Assembly: GCA_964485515.1 (NCBI GenBank)
Contig: CAZALT010000045.1
Coordinates: forward strand, 1 to 21,680
Reading direction: 5' to 3'
DNA length: 21,680 nucleotides
From: CAZALT01 sp964485515
GTDB lineage: Bacteria; Actinomycetota; Acidimicrobiia; Acidimicrobiales; Acidimicrobilacustridaceae
The notes beneath the pieces were generated by a model. That model worked only from the letters and a program-made list of their open reading frames with translations, made no database searches and was not told the origin of the DNA. The position numbers were made by a program, and so were the translations under genes. Below are positions 14,483-21,294 of the stretch, in pieces; within the stretch, counting starts at the first letter, position 1; each line of letters begins with the position of its first letter.

Positions 14483-15280
14483 TCAGTTGGCGTCGGCGGC
14501 GTCGAGGAACGCCGGGCGCTCGCCGCCGCCGTGCACCAACAGGTTCGAACCCGTGACGTAGCCGGACAGGGTGGACGCGAGGAACAGGCACACGTCGCCG
14601 ATGTCGCGTGGGGTCCCCATGCGGCCCATGGGGATCGTCGACGCGACCGCGGCGATGCCTTCGTCGTCGCCGTAGTGCAGGTGGGCCTGCTCGGTGGCGA
14701 TGAGCCCGGCGGTGATGGCGTTGACCCGCACCTTCGGTGCCCACTCGACGCCGAGGGTCGTGGTCATGTTGATGAGGCCGGCCTTGGCCGCGCCGTAGGC
14801 GACCGTGCCGGGAGAGGGGCGCACACCGCTGACCGAGGCGATGTTGATGATCGACCCGCCCTGGGCCTGGGTCTGCATGACGGCGTTGGCCGCCTGCGCC
14901 ACGTGCAGCGGCGCGAGGAGGTTGAGCTTGATGATGGCCTCGGAGAAGCGGGGAGAGGCGTCGGCGGCGAGGGCGTAGGGCGACCCGCCTGCGTTGTTGA
15001 TGACCGTGTCGACCCGCCCGAAGGTGTCCCGGGCGAACTCGATGAGCGCCTGGGCCTGCTCGGCATCGCGGACGTCGGCTGGGGTGAACGCCGCGACTCG
15101 CCCGTTCACCTCGATCGGCTCGTCGGGCTCGTTGCGGGCGGTGACGACGACGTCTGCGCCGACGCCGAGGAACCGCTCGGCGATGCCCCGCCCGACGCCC
15201 TTCGTTCCGCCGGTGATGACCATGACCGTCCCGCGCAGATCGATGATCGGCGCGCTGCTGTCGTCGGTGTGGTCGGGCAT
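14483..15280 (-). CDS. Short-chain dehydrogenase, Rv3549c-like
   Basis: A 265-residue classical SDR: cofactor loop TGGTKGVG at 23-30, NNAG at 95-98, catalytic Ser149 (NIAS), Tyr162 and Lys166 (YGAAK). ITGGTKGVGRGIAE is the pattern I recall for Rv3549c in the M. tuberculosis KstR2 regulon, and the position supports this: in both genomes the SDR is divergent from echA20. It could oxidise a beta-hydroxyacyl-CoA or a ring hydroxyl; the exact step is not established. The ATG is preceded by TGAGGAGC (15295-15288), a strong ribosome-binding site. The DUF35-Ltp genes follow 80 bases downstream with their own promoter. Upstream, the divergent spacer holds operator site 3. Confidence 0.87.
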   Translation of the reverse strand: MPDHTDDSSAPIIDLRGTVMVITGGTKGVGRGIAERFLGVGADVVVTARNEPDEPIEVNGRVAAFTPADVRDAEQAQALIEFARDTFGRVDTVINNAGGSPYALAADASPRFSEAIIKLNLLAPLHVAQAANAVMQTQAQGGSIINIASVSGVRPSPGTVAYGAAKAGLINMTTTLGVEWAPKVRVNAITAGLIATEQAHLHYGDDEGIAAVASTIPMGRMGTPRDIGDVCLFLASTLSGYVTGSNLLVHGGGERPAFLDAADAN

Positions 15281-15364
15281 GGCGTCTGCTCCTCAGGTGC
15301 GCGTTCGAGGACCGCCTGGGGATTCGCACCGGGCGGTACGGTCGCCTACCTTGCCACACGGAAC

Positions 15365-15379
15365 CTGACGCCCTGTCAG
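15365..15379. promoter_or_regulatory. Palindromic operator candidate, site 3 (SDR/echA20 divergent spacer)
   Basis: CTGACGCCCTGTCAG has perfect 5-bp arms (CTGAC/GTCAG) with one mismatch at the sixth pair. On the minus strand the context is ATCTGACAGGGCGTCAGGTT. It is placed to control both the SDR (start 85 bases away) and echA20 (start 88 bases away). A TANNNT (TACGGT, 15337-15342) on the plus strand just upstream is a possible echA20 -10. Confidence 0.72.
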
Positions 15380-15466
15380 ATCGCCGCGACGCCTTGCGCG
15401 GAGCCTCGATCGGCGGACGTCGCCGTCCACCGCTCGACCGGCACGACAACACGGGGGAGACCCGCC

Positions 15467-16228
15467 ATGGGCATCACGACGACCATCTCCGACGGCATCG
15501 CCGAGATCGTCATGGACAACCCGCCGGTGAACGCGCTGACCGTGGCCGGCTGGTACGACGTGGCCGCCCAGGTGACCGCCGCTGGCCAGGACCAGTCGGT
15601 CCGGGCCGTCATCCTCCGTGCCGAAGGCCGGGGCTTCAACGCCGGCGTCGATATCAAGGAGATGCAGGCCAGCGAGGGGCATGGGGCGCTCATCGGGGCG
15701 AACAAGGGGTGCTTCGCCGCCTTCGCCGCCATCTACGACTGCGCTGTGCCTGTGATCTCGGCCGTCAACGGCTTCTGCCTCGGTGGCGGCATCGGGCTCA
15801 TCGGCAACAGCGACATCATCATCGCCGCCGCCGACGCCACCTTCGGCCTGCCCGAGGTCGACCGGGGTGCCCTCGGCGCGGCCACCCACCTGGCCCGCAT
15901 GGTTCCCCAGCACAAGATGCGGGCCATGGTCTACACGGCTGAGACGATCACGGCCCAGGAGCTGTTCTCGTACGGCTCGGTCCTGAAGGTCGTCCCGCAG
16001 GACGAGCTCCGCCCCGCCGCCCTCGAGGTCGCCCGCGAGATCGCCACCAAGAGCGGTGTCGTCATCCGCGCCGCCAAGGAGTCCCTCAACGGCATCGACC
16101 TGTGGGACGTCAAGCGCAGCTACCGCTTCGAGCAGGGCTTCACCATGGAGCTCAACCTCGCCGGCGTGGCCGACGAAGCTCGCGACGCCTTCGTCGAACA
16201 CGGGCGAACCGCCGACTTCGACCAGTGA
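15467..16228 (+). CDS. echA20: Crotonase-family ring hydrolase EchA20
   Basis: A 253-residue crotonase-fold protein. Long stretches match M. tuberculosis EchA20 (Rv3550) as I remember it: AVILRAEGRGFNAGVDIKEM, the ANKGCFAAF segment, CAVPVISAVNGFCLGGGIGL, DATFGLPEV, RGALGAATHL, VIRAAKE and ELNLAGVADEARDAFV. FNAGVDIKEM and GGGIGL form the oxyanion hole that holds the thioester carbonyl. EchA20 is not a simple hydratase: it hydrolytically opens the five-membered D ring of the indanone-carboxyl-CoA to give COCHEA-CoA, the IpdAB substrate. ATG with GGGGGAGA (15453-15460) upstream. It leads an echA20-ipdA-ipdB-ipdC unit, the same order as Rv3550-Rv3553. Confidence 0.95.
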   Translation: MGITTTISDGIAEIVMDNPPVNALTVAGWYDVAAQVTAAGQDQSVRAVILRAEGRGFNAGVDIKEMQASEGHGALIGANKGCFAAFAAIYDCAVPVISAVNGFCLGGGIGLIGNSDIIIAAADATFGLPEVDRGALGAATHLARMVPQHKMRAMVYTAETITAQELFSYGSVLKVVPQDELRPAALEVAREIATKSGVVIRAAKESLNGIDLWDVKRSYRFEQGFTMELNLAGVADEARDAFVEHGRTADFDQ

Positions 16229-16238
16229 TCTCCGCGCT

Positions 16239-16253
16239 CCGCCCGCTGGGCGG
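16239..16253 (+). other. Small hairpin between echA20 and ipdA
   Basis: CCGCCC (16239-16244), GCT, GGGCGG (16248-16253), 10 bases past the echA20 stop in a 91-base spacer. It is too short and lacks a T-tract, so it may damp read-through or protect an mRNA end rather than terminate. No separate promoter for ipdA is obvious. Confidence 0.45.
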
Positions 16254-16319
16254 GTAGTTCACCGCAGTCTCCAACTTCTCCTTCTTCTCGACCCACCCTC
16301 TCGACGCAAAAGGAACCGC

Positions 16320-17216
16320 ATGGCCATCCCCGACAAGCGCCTCACCGAGGACGACGTCGTCGCCGAACTCGAATCCGGCATGACCATCGGCATCGGTGGC
16401 TGGGGCTCGCGACGCAAGCCGATGTCGCTGGTGCGGGCCATCCTGCGCTCGGAGCTCACCGACCTCACCATCGTCAGCTACGGCGGTCCCGACATCGGGC
16501 TGCTGTGCGCGGCAGGCAAGGTCCGCAAAGCGGTCTACGGCTTCGTGTCGCTCGACTCCATCCCGCTCGAGCCGCACTTCCGCACCGCCCGCCAGCAGGG
16601 CACGGTCGAGGCCATGGAGCTCGACGAGGGCATGTTGCTCCTCGGCCTCCAGGCCGCCGCCTGGCGCGTGCCGTTCCTGCCGACCCGTGCGGGCATGGGC
16701 ACCGACCTCCTCGAGGTCATGCCCGAGCTCAAGATGGTCCAGTCGCCGTACCCGGGCCGCGACGGCGGACCAGGCGAGTCGCTCGTCGCCATGCCGGCGC
16801 TCGACCTCGACGTGGCGCTCATCCACATGAACCGCGCCGACCAGGCCGGCAACGGCCAGTTCCTCGGCCCGGATCCGTATATGGACAACTGGTTCTCCAT
16901 GGCCGCCGAGAAGACGTTCCTGTCCACTGAGAAGGTCATCCCGACCGAGGAGTTCGCCTCCAACGGTCCGTTCCACACGCAGATCATCAGCCGACTCCAC
17001 GTGTCGGGCGTCGTCGAGGCGCCGGGCGGTGCGCACTTCACCGAGTGCCCGCCCGACTACGGCCGCGACGAGAAGTTCCAGAAGGAGTACGCCGCCACGG
17101 CGTCGTCGCCCGAGCTGTGGGACGAGTTCCGCACGACCTGGCTCGAGTTCGAAACCGAAGCCGACTATCAAAATGCCCTTGCCGCCCGCAACGAGGCCGC
17201 CCGGAGTGCATCATGA
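16320..17216 (+). CDS. ipdA: COCHEA-CoA hydrolase subunit IpdA (CoA-transferase fold)
   Basis: A 298-residue class I CoA-transferase-fold subunit (KRLTEDDVVAELESGMTIGI, then GGWGSRRKPMSLVRAILRS). With IpdB it forms the hydrolase that opens the last six-membered steroid ring in COCHEA-CoA; in M. tuberculosis this pair is Rv3551-Rv3552. Features are GGWGSRRKP near residues 26-34, GGPDIGLLCAAGKVRK and LDEGM with Glu103. Glu103 may correspond to a glutamate reported as important in the M. tuberculosis A subunit, but I cannot align them here. Length is close to the mycobacterial protein. The ATG has AAAGGA upstream. The stop overlaps the ipdB start as ATGA, typical of a coupled two-subunit enzyme. 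Confidence 0.93.
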   Translation: MAIPDKRLTEDDVVAELESGMTIGIGGWGSRRKPMSLVRAILRSELTDLTIVSYGGPDIGLLCAAGKVRKAVYGFVSLDSIPLEPHFRTARQQGTVEAMELDEGMLLLGLQAAAWRVPFLPTRAGMGTDLLEVMPELKMVQSPYPGRDGGPGESLVAMPALDLDVALIHMNRADQAGNGQFLGPDPYMDNWFSMAAEKTFLSTEKVIPTEEFASNGPFHTQIISRLHVSGVVEAPGGAHFTECPPDYGRDEKFQKEYAATASSPELWDEFRTTWLEFETEADYQNALAARNEAARSAS

Positions 17217-18022
17217 GCGACACCACTGATCTCAACGCACCGGCCACCCGTGCCGAGGTGTGCGCCGTCGCCATCGCCGAGGTGTTCCGCGGCGACGGCG
17301 AGCTTCTGTGCAACCCCATCGGCATCATCCCGATGATCGGCGGCCGTCTGGCCCGGGCCACCTTCGAGCCCTACCTGGTGATGACCGATGGCTTCGCCGC
17401 CTTCACCCCCACGCAGCTGCCCCCCGGTGCGAACCCGTACCGCAGCGAGGATGGTGTGCTCGTCCAGGACTCGGTCACCGAGTACTGGAACCCGTACCCC
17501 AACATGTTCACGATCCTGTGGAACGGCAGGCGCCACGTGATGATGGGCGCCAGCCAGGTCGACCAGTACGGCAACCAGAACATCGCCTGCATCGGCGACT
17601 GGCACAGGCCCAAGGCACAGCTCCTCGGCTTCCGTGGGGCGCCGGGCAACACCATCAACCACACCACCAGCTACTGGATCCCGAACCACACGCCCAAGTC
17701 CATCGTGGCCAAGGTCGATGTGGTCAGCGGCGTGGGCTACGACCGGGCCGCGGCACTCGGTCCCGAGAGCTCGCGCTTCCACGAGATCCGCCGCGTGGTG
17801 TCCAACCTCGGCGTGTTCGACTTCGACACCGAGGACCACCGCATGCGGGTCGTCTCCACGCATCCGGGAGTCAGCCTCGACGAGGTCGCCGACGCCACGG
17901 CGTTCGACCTCGTGGTCGCCGACGACATCCACGAAACCCGGCTGCCCACCGACGAGGAGCTCCGGCTCATCCGCACCGAGATCGACCCGAAGGGCCAGCG
18001 GGGCTACGAGGTCAAGAACTGA
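17213..18022 (+). CDS. ipdB: COCHEA-CoA hydrolase subunit IpdB (CoA-transferase fold)
   Basis: A 269-residue beta-type subunit of the CoA-transferase fold, partner of IpdA. Recognisable stretches are NPIGIIPMIGGRLARATFEP, LVMTDGFAAF, VMMGASQVDQYGNQNIACIG, GAPGNTINHTTSYWIPNHTP and RVVSNLGVFDF. The SQVDQYGNQN segment is typical of these beta subunits. The N-terminus is a little longer than I recall for M. tuberculosis IpdB. The ATG overlaps the ipdA stop (ATGA) and the TGA overlaps the ipdC start (TGATG), so the three are made in step. No sign of truncation or frameshift. Confidence 0.93.
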   Translation: MSDTTDLNAPATRAEVCAVAIAEVFRGDGELLCNPIGIIPMIGGRLARATFEPYLVMTDGFAAFTPTQLPPGANPYRSEDGVLVQDSVTEYWNPYPNMFTILWNGRRHVMMGASQVDQYGNQNIACIGDWHRPKAQLLGFRGAPGNTINHTTSYWIPNHTPKSIVAKVDVVSGVGYDRAAALGPESSRFHEIRRVVSNLGVFDFDTEDHRMRVVSTHPGVSLDEVADATAFDLVVADDIHETRLPTDEELRLIRTEIDPKGQRGYEVKN

Positions 18023-19074
18023 TGAGCGCGCTCGACACCCGCATCACCGAGCTGTTCGGGGTCAAGTACCCCATCATCCAGACCGGCATGGGGTGGGTGT
18101 CGGGCGCTCGCCTCACCGCGGCGACGAGCTCGGCCGGCGGTCTCGGCATCCTCGCCTCGGCCACCATGACCGTGCCGCAGCTGGCCGAGGCCATCCGCGA
18201 GGTCCGCAGCCGCACCGACAACCCGTTCGGCGTGAACATGCGCACCGACCAGCCCGACATCGGGGATCGGCTGAGCCTGCTCGAGCGCGAGGGCGTGAAG
18301 GTCGCCAGCTTCGCCCAGGCACCCAGCCGAGACGTGATCAAGCGCCTCAAGGACTCGGGCATCGTCACGATCCCCACCATCGGCGCCCGTCGTCATGCCG
18401 AGAAGATGCAGGAGTGGGGCGTCGACGCCGTCATCGCCCAGGGCGCAGAGGGTGGGGGTCACACCGGCACCGTTCCGACCACGCTGCTCATCCCGCAGGC
18501 AGTCGATGCCGTCGACATCCCCGTCATCGGTGCTGGCGGGTTCACCGACGGTCGTGGGCTCGTCGCCGCGCTCGCCTGGGGCGCCTCCGGCATCGCCATG
18601 GGCACTCGCTTCCTCCTCACCTCGGACTCGAGGGTTCCAGAGTCGGTCAAGGCGATCTACCTCACCAAGACCGTCAACGACACCGTGGTCACCAAGGCCA
18701 TCGACGGTCACCCGCAGCGCCTCATCCGCACCGAGGTCGTCGATGAGATCGAGTCGTCGAGCTTGGCTACCCGCCTGCCCAAGGCGGTGAAGCGGGCGCT
18801 CGAGTTCCGCAAGCTCACCGGTACGTCCTACAAAGACCTGTTCACCGAGGGCCTCGCCATGAAGAAGAGCCAGGATCTCACGTGGGCCCAGCTCGCCATG
18901 GCCGCCAACGCGCCCATGCTCATCAAGGCGGCCATGGTCGACGGCAACCCCGAGGTCGGCATCCTGCCGACCGGGCAGGGCCTCGGCGTCATCGACGACC
19001 TCCCCACGGTCGCCGAGCTGATCGAGCGGATCGTCGCCGAGGCGCACGACACGCTCGCCCGTCTGTCCGGCTGA
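18022..19074 (+). CDS. ipdC: IpdC, nitronate-monooxygenase-fold acyl-CoA reductase
   Basis: A 350-residue TIM-barrel flavoprotein of the NPD/NMO (2-nitropropane dioxygenase-like) family. It has the N-terminal YPIIQTGMGWVSGARLT segment, GAEGGGHTG at 141-149 (flavin and active site), GAGGFTDG at 170-177 and GASGIAMGTRF at 187-197 (FMN phosphate binding). By position and family it matches M. tuberculosis IpdC (Rv3553), the reductase that acts with IpdF on 5-hydroxy-indanone-carboxyl-CoA before ring opening, so the annotation as a nitronate monooxygenase that automated pipelines would give is probably misleading. TGATG overlap with ipdB. Its stop codon ends one base before a 24-bp perfect palindrome. 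Confidence 0.92.
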   Translation: MSALDTRITELFGVKYPIIQTGMGWVSGARLTAATSSAGGLGILASATMTVPQLAEAIREVRSRTDNPFGVNMRTDQPDIGDRLSLLEREGVKVASFAQAPSRDVIKRLKDSGIVTIPTIGARRHAEKMQEWGVDAVIAQGAEGGGHTGTVPTTLLIPQAVDAVDIPVIGAGGFTDGRGLVAALAWGASGIAMGTRFLLTSDSRVPESVKAIYLTKTVNDTVVTKAIDGHPQRLIRTEVVDEIESSSLATRLPKAVKRALEFRKLTGTSYKDLFTEGLAMKKSQDLTWAQLAMAANAPMLIKAAMVDGNPEVGILPTGQGLGVIDDLPTVAELIERIVAEAHDTLARLSG

Positions 19075-19098
19075 CGTCGCACCGTCGACGGTGCGACG
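19075..19098 (+). terminator. 24-bp perfect palindrome directly after the ipdC stop
   Basis: CGTCGCACCGTC (19075-19086) and GACGGTGCGACG (19087-19098) are exact reverse complements with no spacer, starting at the base after the TGA. It is followed by a tandem repeat and not by Ts. It may be a U-less terminator or an mRNA 3' end. Confidence 0.6.
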
Positions 19099-19137
19099 CA
19101 GTGGTAGGGCGAAGCCTGCAGTGGTAGGGCGAAGCCT
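19098..19137. repeat. Perfect 20-bp tandem duplication
   Basis: GCAGTGGTAGGGCGAAGCCT occurs at 19098-19117 and 19118-19137 without a gap, followed by TTCGGCGG. It is non-coding, just after the palindrome. Nothing shows a function. Confidence 0.75.
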
Positions 19138-19205
19138 TTCGGCGGCAACTGACCTTCGCCGTGGAGGCGGGTAGGCCAGCTCTCGGCACGCGGGGGTCGA
19201 ACGCG

Positions 19206-19240
19206 ACGAGGGGGTGCGTGCTCAGCACGCACCCCCTCGT
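19206..19240. terminator. Bidirectional terminator, 17-bp perfect stem
   Basis: ACGAGGGGGTGCGTGCT (19206-19222) and AGCACGCACCCCCTCGT (19224-19240) pair perfectly around one C. It lies between convergent genes and is followed by TCCTT on the plus strand. The strongest stem in the window. Confidence 0.85.
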
Positions 19241-19273
19241 TCCTTCCGCAGGTTCTGGGGCCCTGCGGAAGGA
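19241..19273. terminator. Second terminator, 12-bp stem followed by TTT
   Basis: TCCTTCCGCAGG (19241-19252) and CCTGCGGAAGGA (19262-19273) pair perfectly around a 9-base loop, then TTTGCCTG. It abuts the preceding hairpin. Confidence 0.8.
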
Positions 19274-19289
19274 TTTGCCTGTCCGTCAC

Positions 19290-19315
19290 CTCAGGTCAGC
19301 TCGAGCTGACCTGAG
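19290..19315 (-). terminator. 26-bp perfect palindrome at the end of the Thr-rich protein gene
   Basis: CTCAGGTCAGCTC (19290-19302) and GAGCTGACCTGAG (19303-19315), 8 bases past the stop of the minus-strand gene. It is likely that gene's own terminator or 3' end structure; no T-run follows. Confidence 0.65.
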
Positions 19316-19323
19316 CACTGCGG

Positions 19324-20510
19324 CTACCGGAAGAAGCCGAGCAGGGCGTTCAGGAACTTCAGCAGCAGCTTGATGACCTTGATGATCGAGGAGTCACCCG
19401 ACGGCGGTGCCTTGGTCGTGGTGGTCGTGGGCGCCTTGGTGGTCGTGGTGGTCGGCGCCTTGGTCGTTGTGGTGGTCGGCGCCTTGGTCGTTGTGGTGGT
19501 CGGCGCCTTGGTCGTCGTGGTGGTCGGCGCCTTGGTCGTCGTGGTGGTCGGCGCTTTGGTTGTTGTGGTGGTCGGCGCCTTGGTGGTGGTCGTGGTCGGC
19601 GCNNNNNNNNNNNNNNNNNNNNNNNNNNNNNNNNNNNNNNNNNNNNNNNNNNNNNNNNNNNNNNNNNNNNNNNNNNNNNNNNNNNNNNNNNNNNNNNNNN
19701 NNTCGGCGCTTTGGTTGTTGTGGTGGTCGGCGCCTTGGTGGTGGTCGTGGTCGGCGCGGCGGTCGTCGTGGTGGTCGGGGCGGCCGTGGTGGTCGTGGTC
19801 GGCGCGGCGGTCGTCGTGGTGGTCGGGGCGGCCGTGGTGGTCGTGGTCGGCGCTGCGGTCGTCGTGGTGGTCGCTGCCGCATTGATCTGCGTCGTGTTGA
19901 GGACCTGTCCCGGGGTGCCCGGCGTGCAGCTGGCGTTCACGTTCTGGCCGAACACGTTGACGGCGGACGTGACGTTGGAGAAGGCCTGCCAGTTGGCCGT
20001 CTGTCCGGCGCTGTCGCTCTTGAGCGTCACGAAGATGGTCATCTTCGGCGGGACCAGCTGGTCGGTGGGGATGCCGGCCGAGGTGGGGGCGGTGATCGTC
20101 ATGGCGATGCCGCTGGCGTTCACGGCGTAGCTGCCGTTGACGTTGCCGCCGGTGAACGTGACGTTGTCCACGGTGGCGACCGGGGTCGGAACCGGGACGG
20201 TGAACGTCGCGGAGAACATCGTCGCAACGATGCCGAAGTCGGGAAGTTCCGACGTGATCTCGACCTGGAGGGGTCCACCAGCGGTGGCGGGATCGGGTGT
20301 GTCGGTGACGGTCATGGGGATGTCGGCTGGGACGTTGAGTCCGAGTGCCGCGCAGGACATCGACACGGTGGATGTCTGCGTGTCCGCGTTCGCGCTCTGG
20401 GGTGCTCGGCTCAGGACGATCGCGCCGAGCAACAGGGCGATCACGGCGATGATGGCGAGCCGGCCTTTGGTCAGGCCTCCGACTCCAGCGGTCAACGGTC
20501 CTTTGGGCAT
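19324..20510 (-). CDS. Exported protein with (TTTTTxAP)n stalk and amphipathic C-terminus (interrupted by assembly gap)
   Basis: Start ATG at 20510 with GGGGGGAGG upstream (20527-20519). Residues 17-35 form a hydrophobic signal or anchor (LAIIAVIALLLGAIVL). Residues 44-200 form a beta-rich domain with one cysteine at each end (Cys53, Cys195), possibly a disulfide; I do not recognise the family. An eight-residue repeat follows: five TTTTTAAP then TTTTTKAP copies. After the gap eight TTTTTKAP copies are seen before PPSGDSSIIKVIKLLLKFLN and ALLGFFR, a strongly amphipathic or hydrophobic end. As written, the 100 Ns shift the frame. Merging the identical 55-bp ends restores one frame of 343 residues, with 13 repeats. 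The stalk is probably a wall-spanning, perhaps glycosylated, Thr/Pro rod. Function unknown. Confidence 0.8.
19407..19872 (-). repeat. 24-bp tandem repeat encoding TTTTT(A/K)AP
   Basis: On the minus strand each unit is five Thr codons, GCC or AAG, GCG/GCC, CCG/CCC. Copies differ at third bases, so the array is not newly amplified throughout. AAP-type units are at the N-terminal end and KAP-type units at the C-terminal end. The second assembly gap lies inside the array. Confidence 0.88.
19603..19702. other. Assembly gap of 100 N inside the Thr-repeat gene
   Basis: Exactly 100 N. The 55 bases before it (19548-19602) are identical to the 55 bases after it (19703-19757), so the two contig ends may simply overlap, or one or more 24-bp units may be missing. 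Confidence 0.98.
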
Positions 20511-20676
20511 GAGCCTTGCCTCCCCCCGATGGCCAAAGCCACCGCAGTCGATGTCGGGCCGACGCCCCAGTGGCGCACGTCCGGTAGTGGGCCGCCGGTG
20601 GGTCGTTCGACCTATGGCGACTCAGGTGACTTTGGAGACGTTGGACGGAGAGTGCAAGGGAACCCCGTTTTCGAGC

Positions 20677-20705
20677 GCCATTCTCGCGCGGAGCGTGAGA
20701 ATGGC
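20677..20705. terminator. Hairpin downstream of the SRPBCC gene
   Basis: GCCATTCTCGCG (20677-20688) and CGTGAGAATGGC (20694-20705) pair over 12 bases with one G-U, loop CGGAG. It lies 79 bases past the SRPBCC stop on the minus strand and upstream of the Thr-rich gene's leader. The rest of the 273-base spacer (20511-20783) shows no gene. Confidence 0.6.
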
Positions 20706-20783
20706 ACCGCACGTCGTCGGGCGAACGACAGGCCGGCCCAAACGTCTCGACGCGGTCGGGGCGGAGATCGGAGGGCAGCTGGG

Positions 20784-21254
20784 TCAGGGAGCGAGCGCCT
20801 CGGCGCGGGTCTTGAGTGCCGCGGCGTGGCGTTCGAAGCCGTCTTGGACCTTGGCGATCGGCGTGAAGCGCGATGCCCAGCCCCGCAGGGTCTCCTCGGT
20901 GCGGTAGCGGGTCGTCGAGGTGGCGACGCGTTCGAGCCGCTGGTCGCGCAGGCCGGTCACCATGCCCAGCCGGTCCAGGGGGCCGCCGAATGCGTATTGG
21001 AGCAGCGCGGCCGCTCCGTCGGCTGCGCCGGGGGGACGCAAGATCGTGACCTGCTCATGGGCCACCGTGCCCTTGCCGTTCCGCCATCGCACATGGAGGT
21101 CGAGGGTGTCGCCCTCCTGCGGTGGTCGTCCGGCGGGAAGGCCGATGCGCACGATGAACGGGTTCCACTCGGGATAGGCCTCGGTGTCGAGCATGACGGC
21201 CCACACGACCTCGATGGGCGCGTGGATCAGGACCTCAGCGCTGGCGTAGGGCAC
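20784..21254 (-). CDS. SRPBCC (START/polyketide-cyclase-like) family protein
   Basis: A 156-residue protein with the SRPBCC fold pattern: ASAEVLIHAPIEVVWAVMLD at the N-terminus, TEAYPEWNPFIVRI, a middle of beta strands (GDTLDLHVRWRNGKG) and a C-terminal helix (VQDGFERHAAALKTRAEAL). Such proteins bind hydrophobic ligands in a deep pocket; some are enzymes, many have no known role. GTG start at 21254; no better start in frame. It follows the amidohydrolase gene by 40 bases on the same strand, so the two are probably co-transcribed. Nothing in the sequence ties it to the steroid genes beyond closeness. Confidence 0.85.
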   Translation of the reverse strand: MPYASAEVLIHAPIEVVWAVMLDTEAYPEWNPFIVRIGLPAGRPPQEGDTLDLHVRWRNGKGTVAHEQVTILRPPGAADGAAALLQYAFGGPLDRLGMVTGLRDQRLERVATSTTRYRTEETLRGWASRFTPIAKVQDGFERHAAALKTRAEALAP

Positions 21255-21294
21255 AGAGACCGTCTGACCGGATGGAAGGGTTGGGAGTCAGGCT

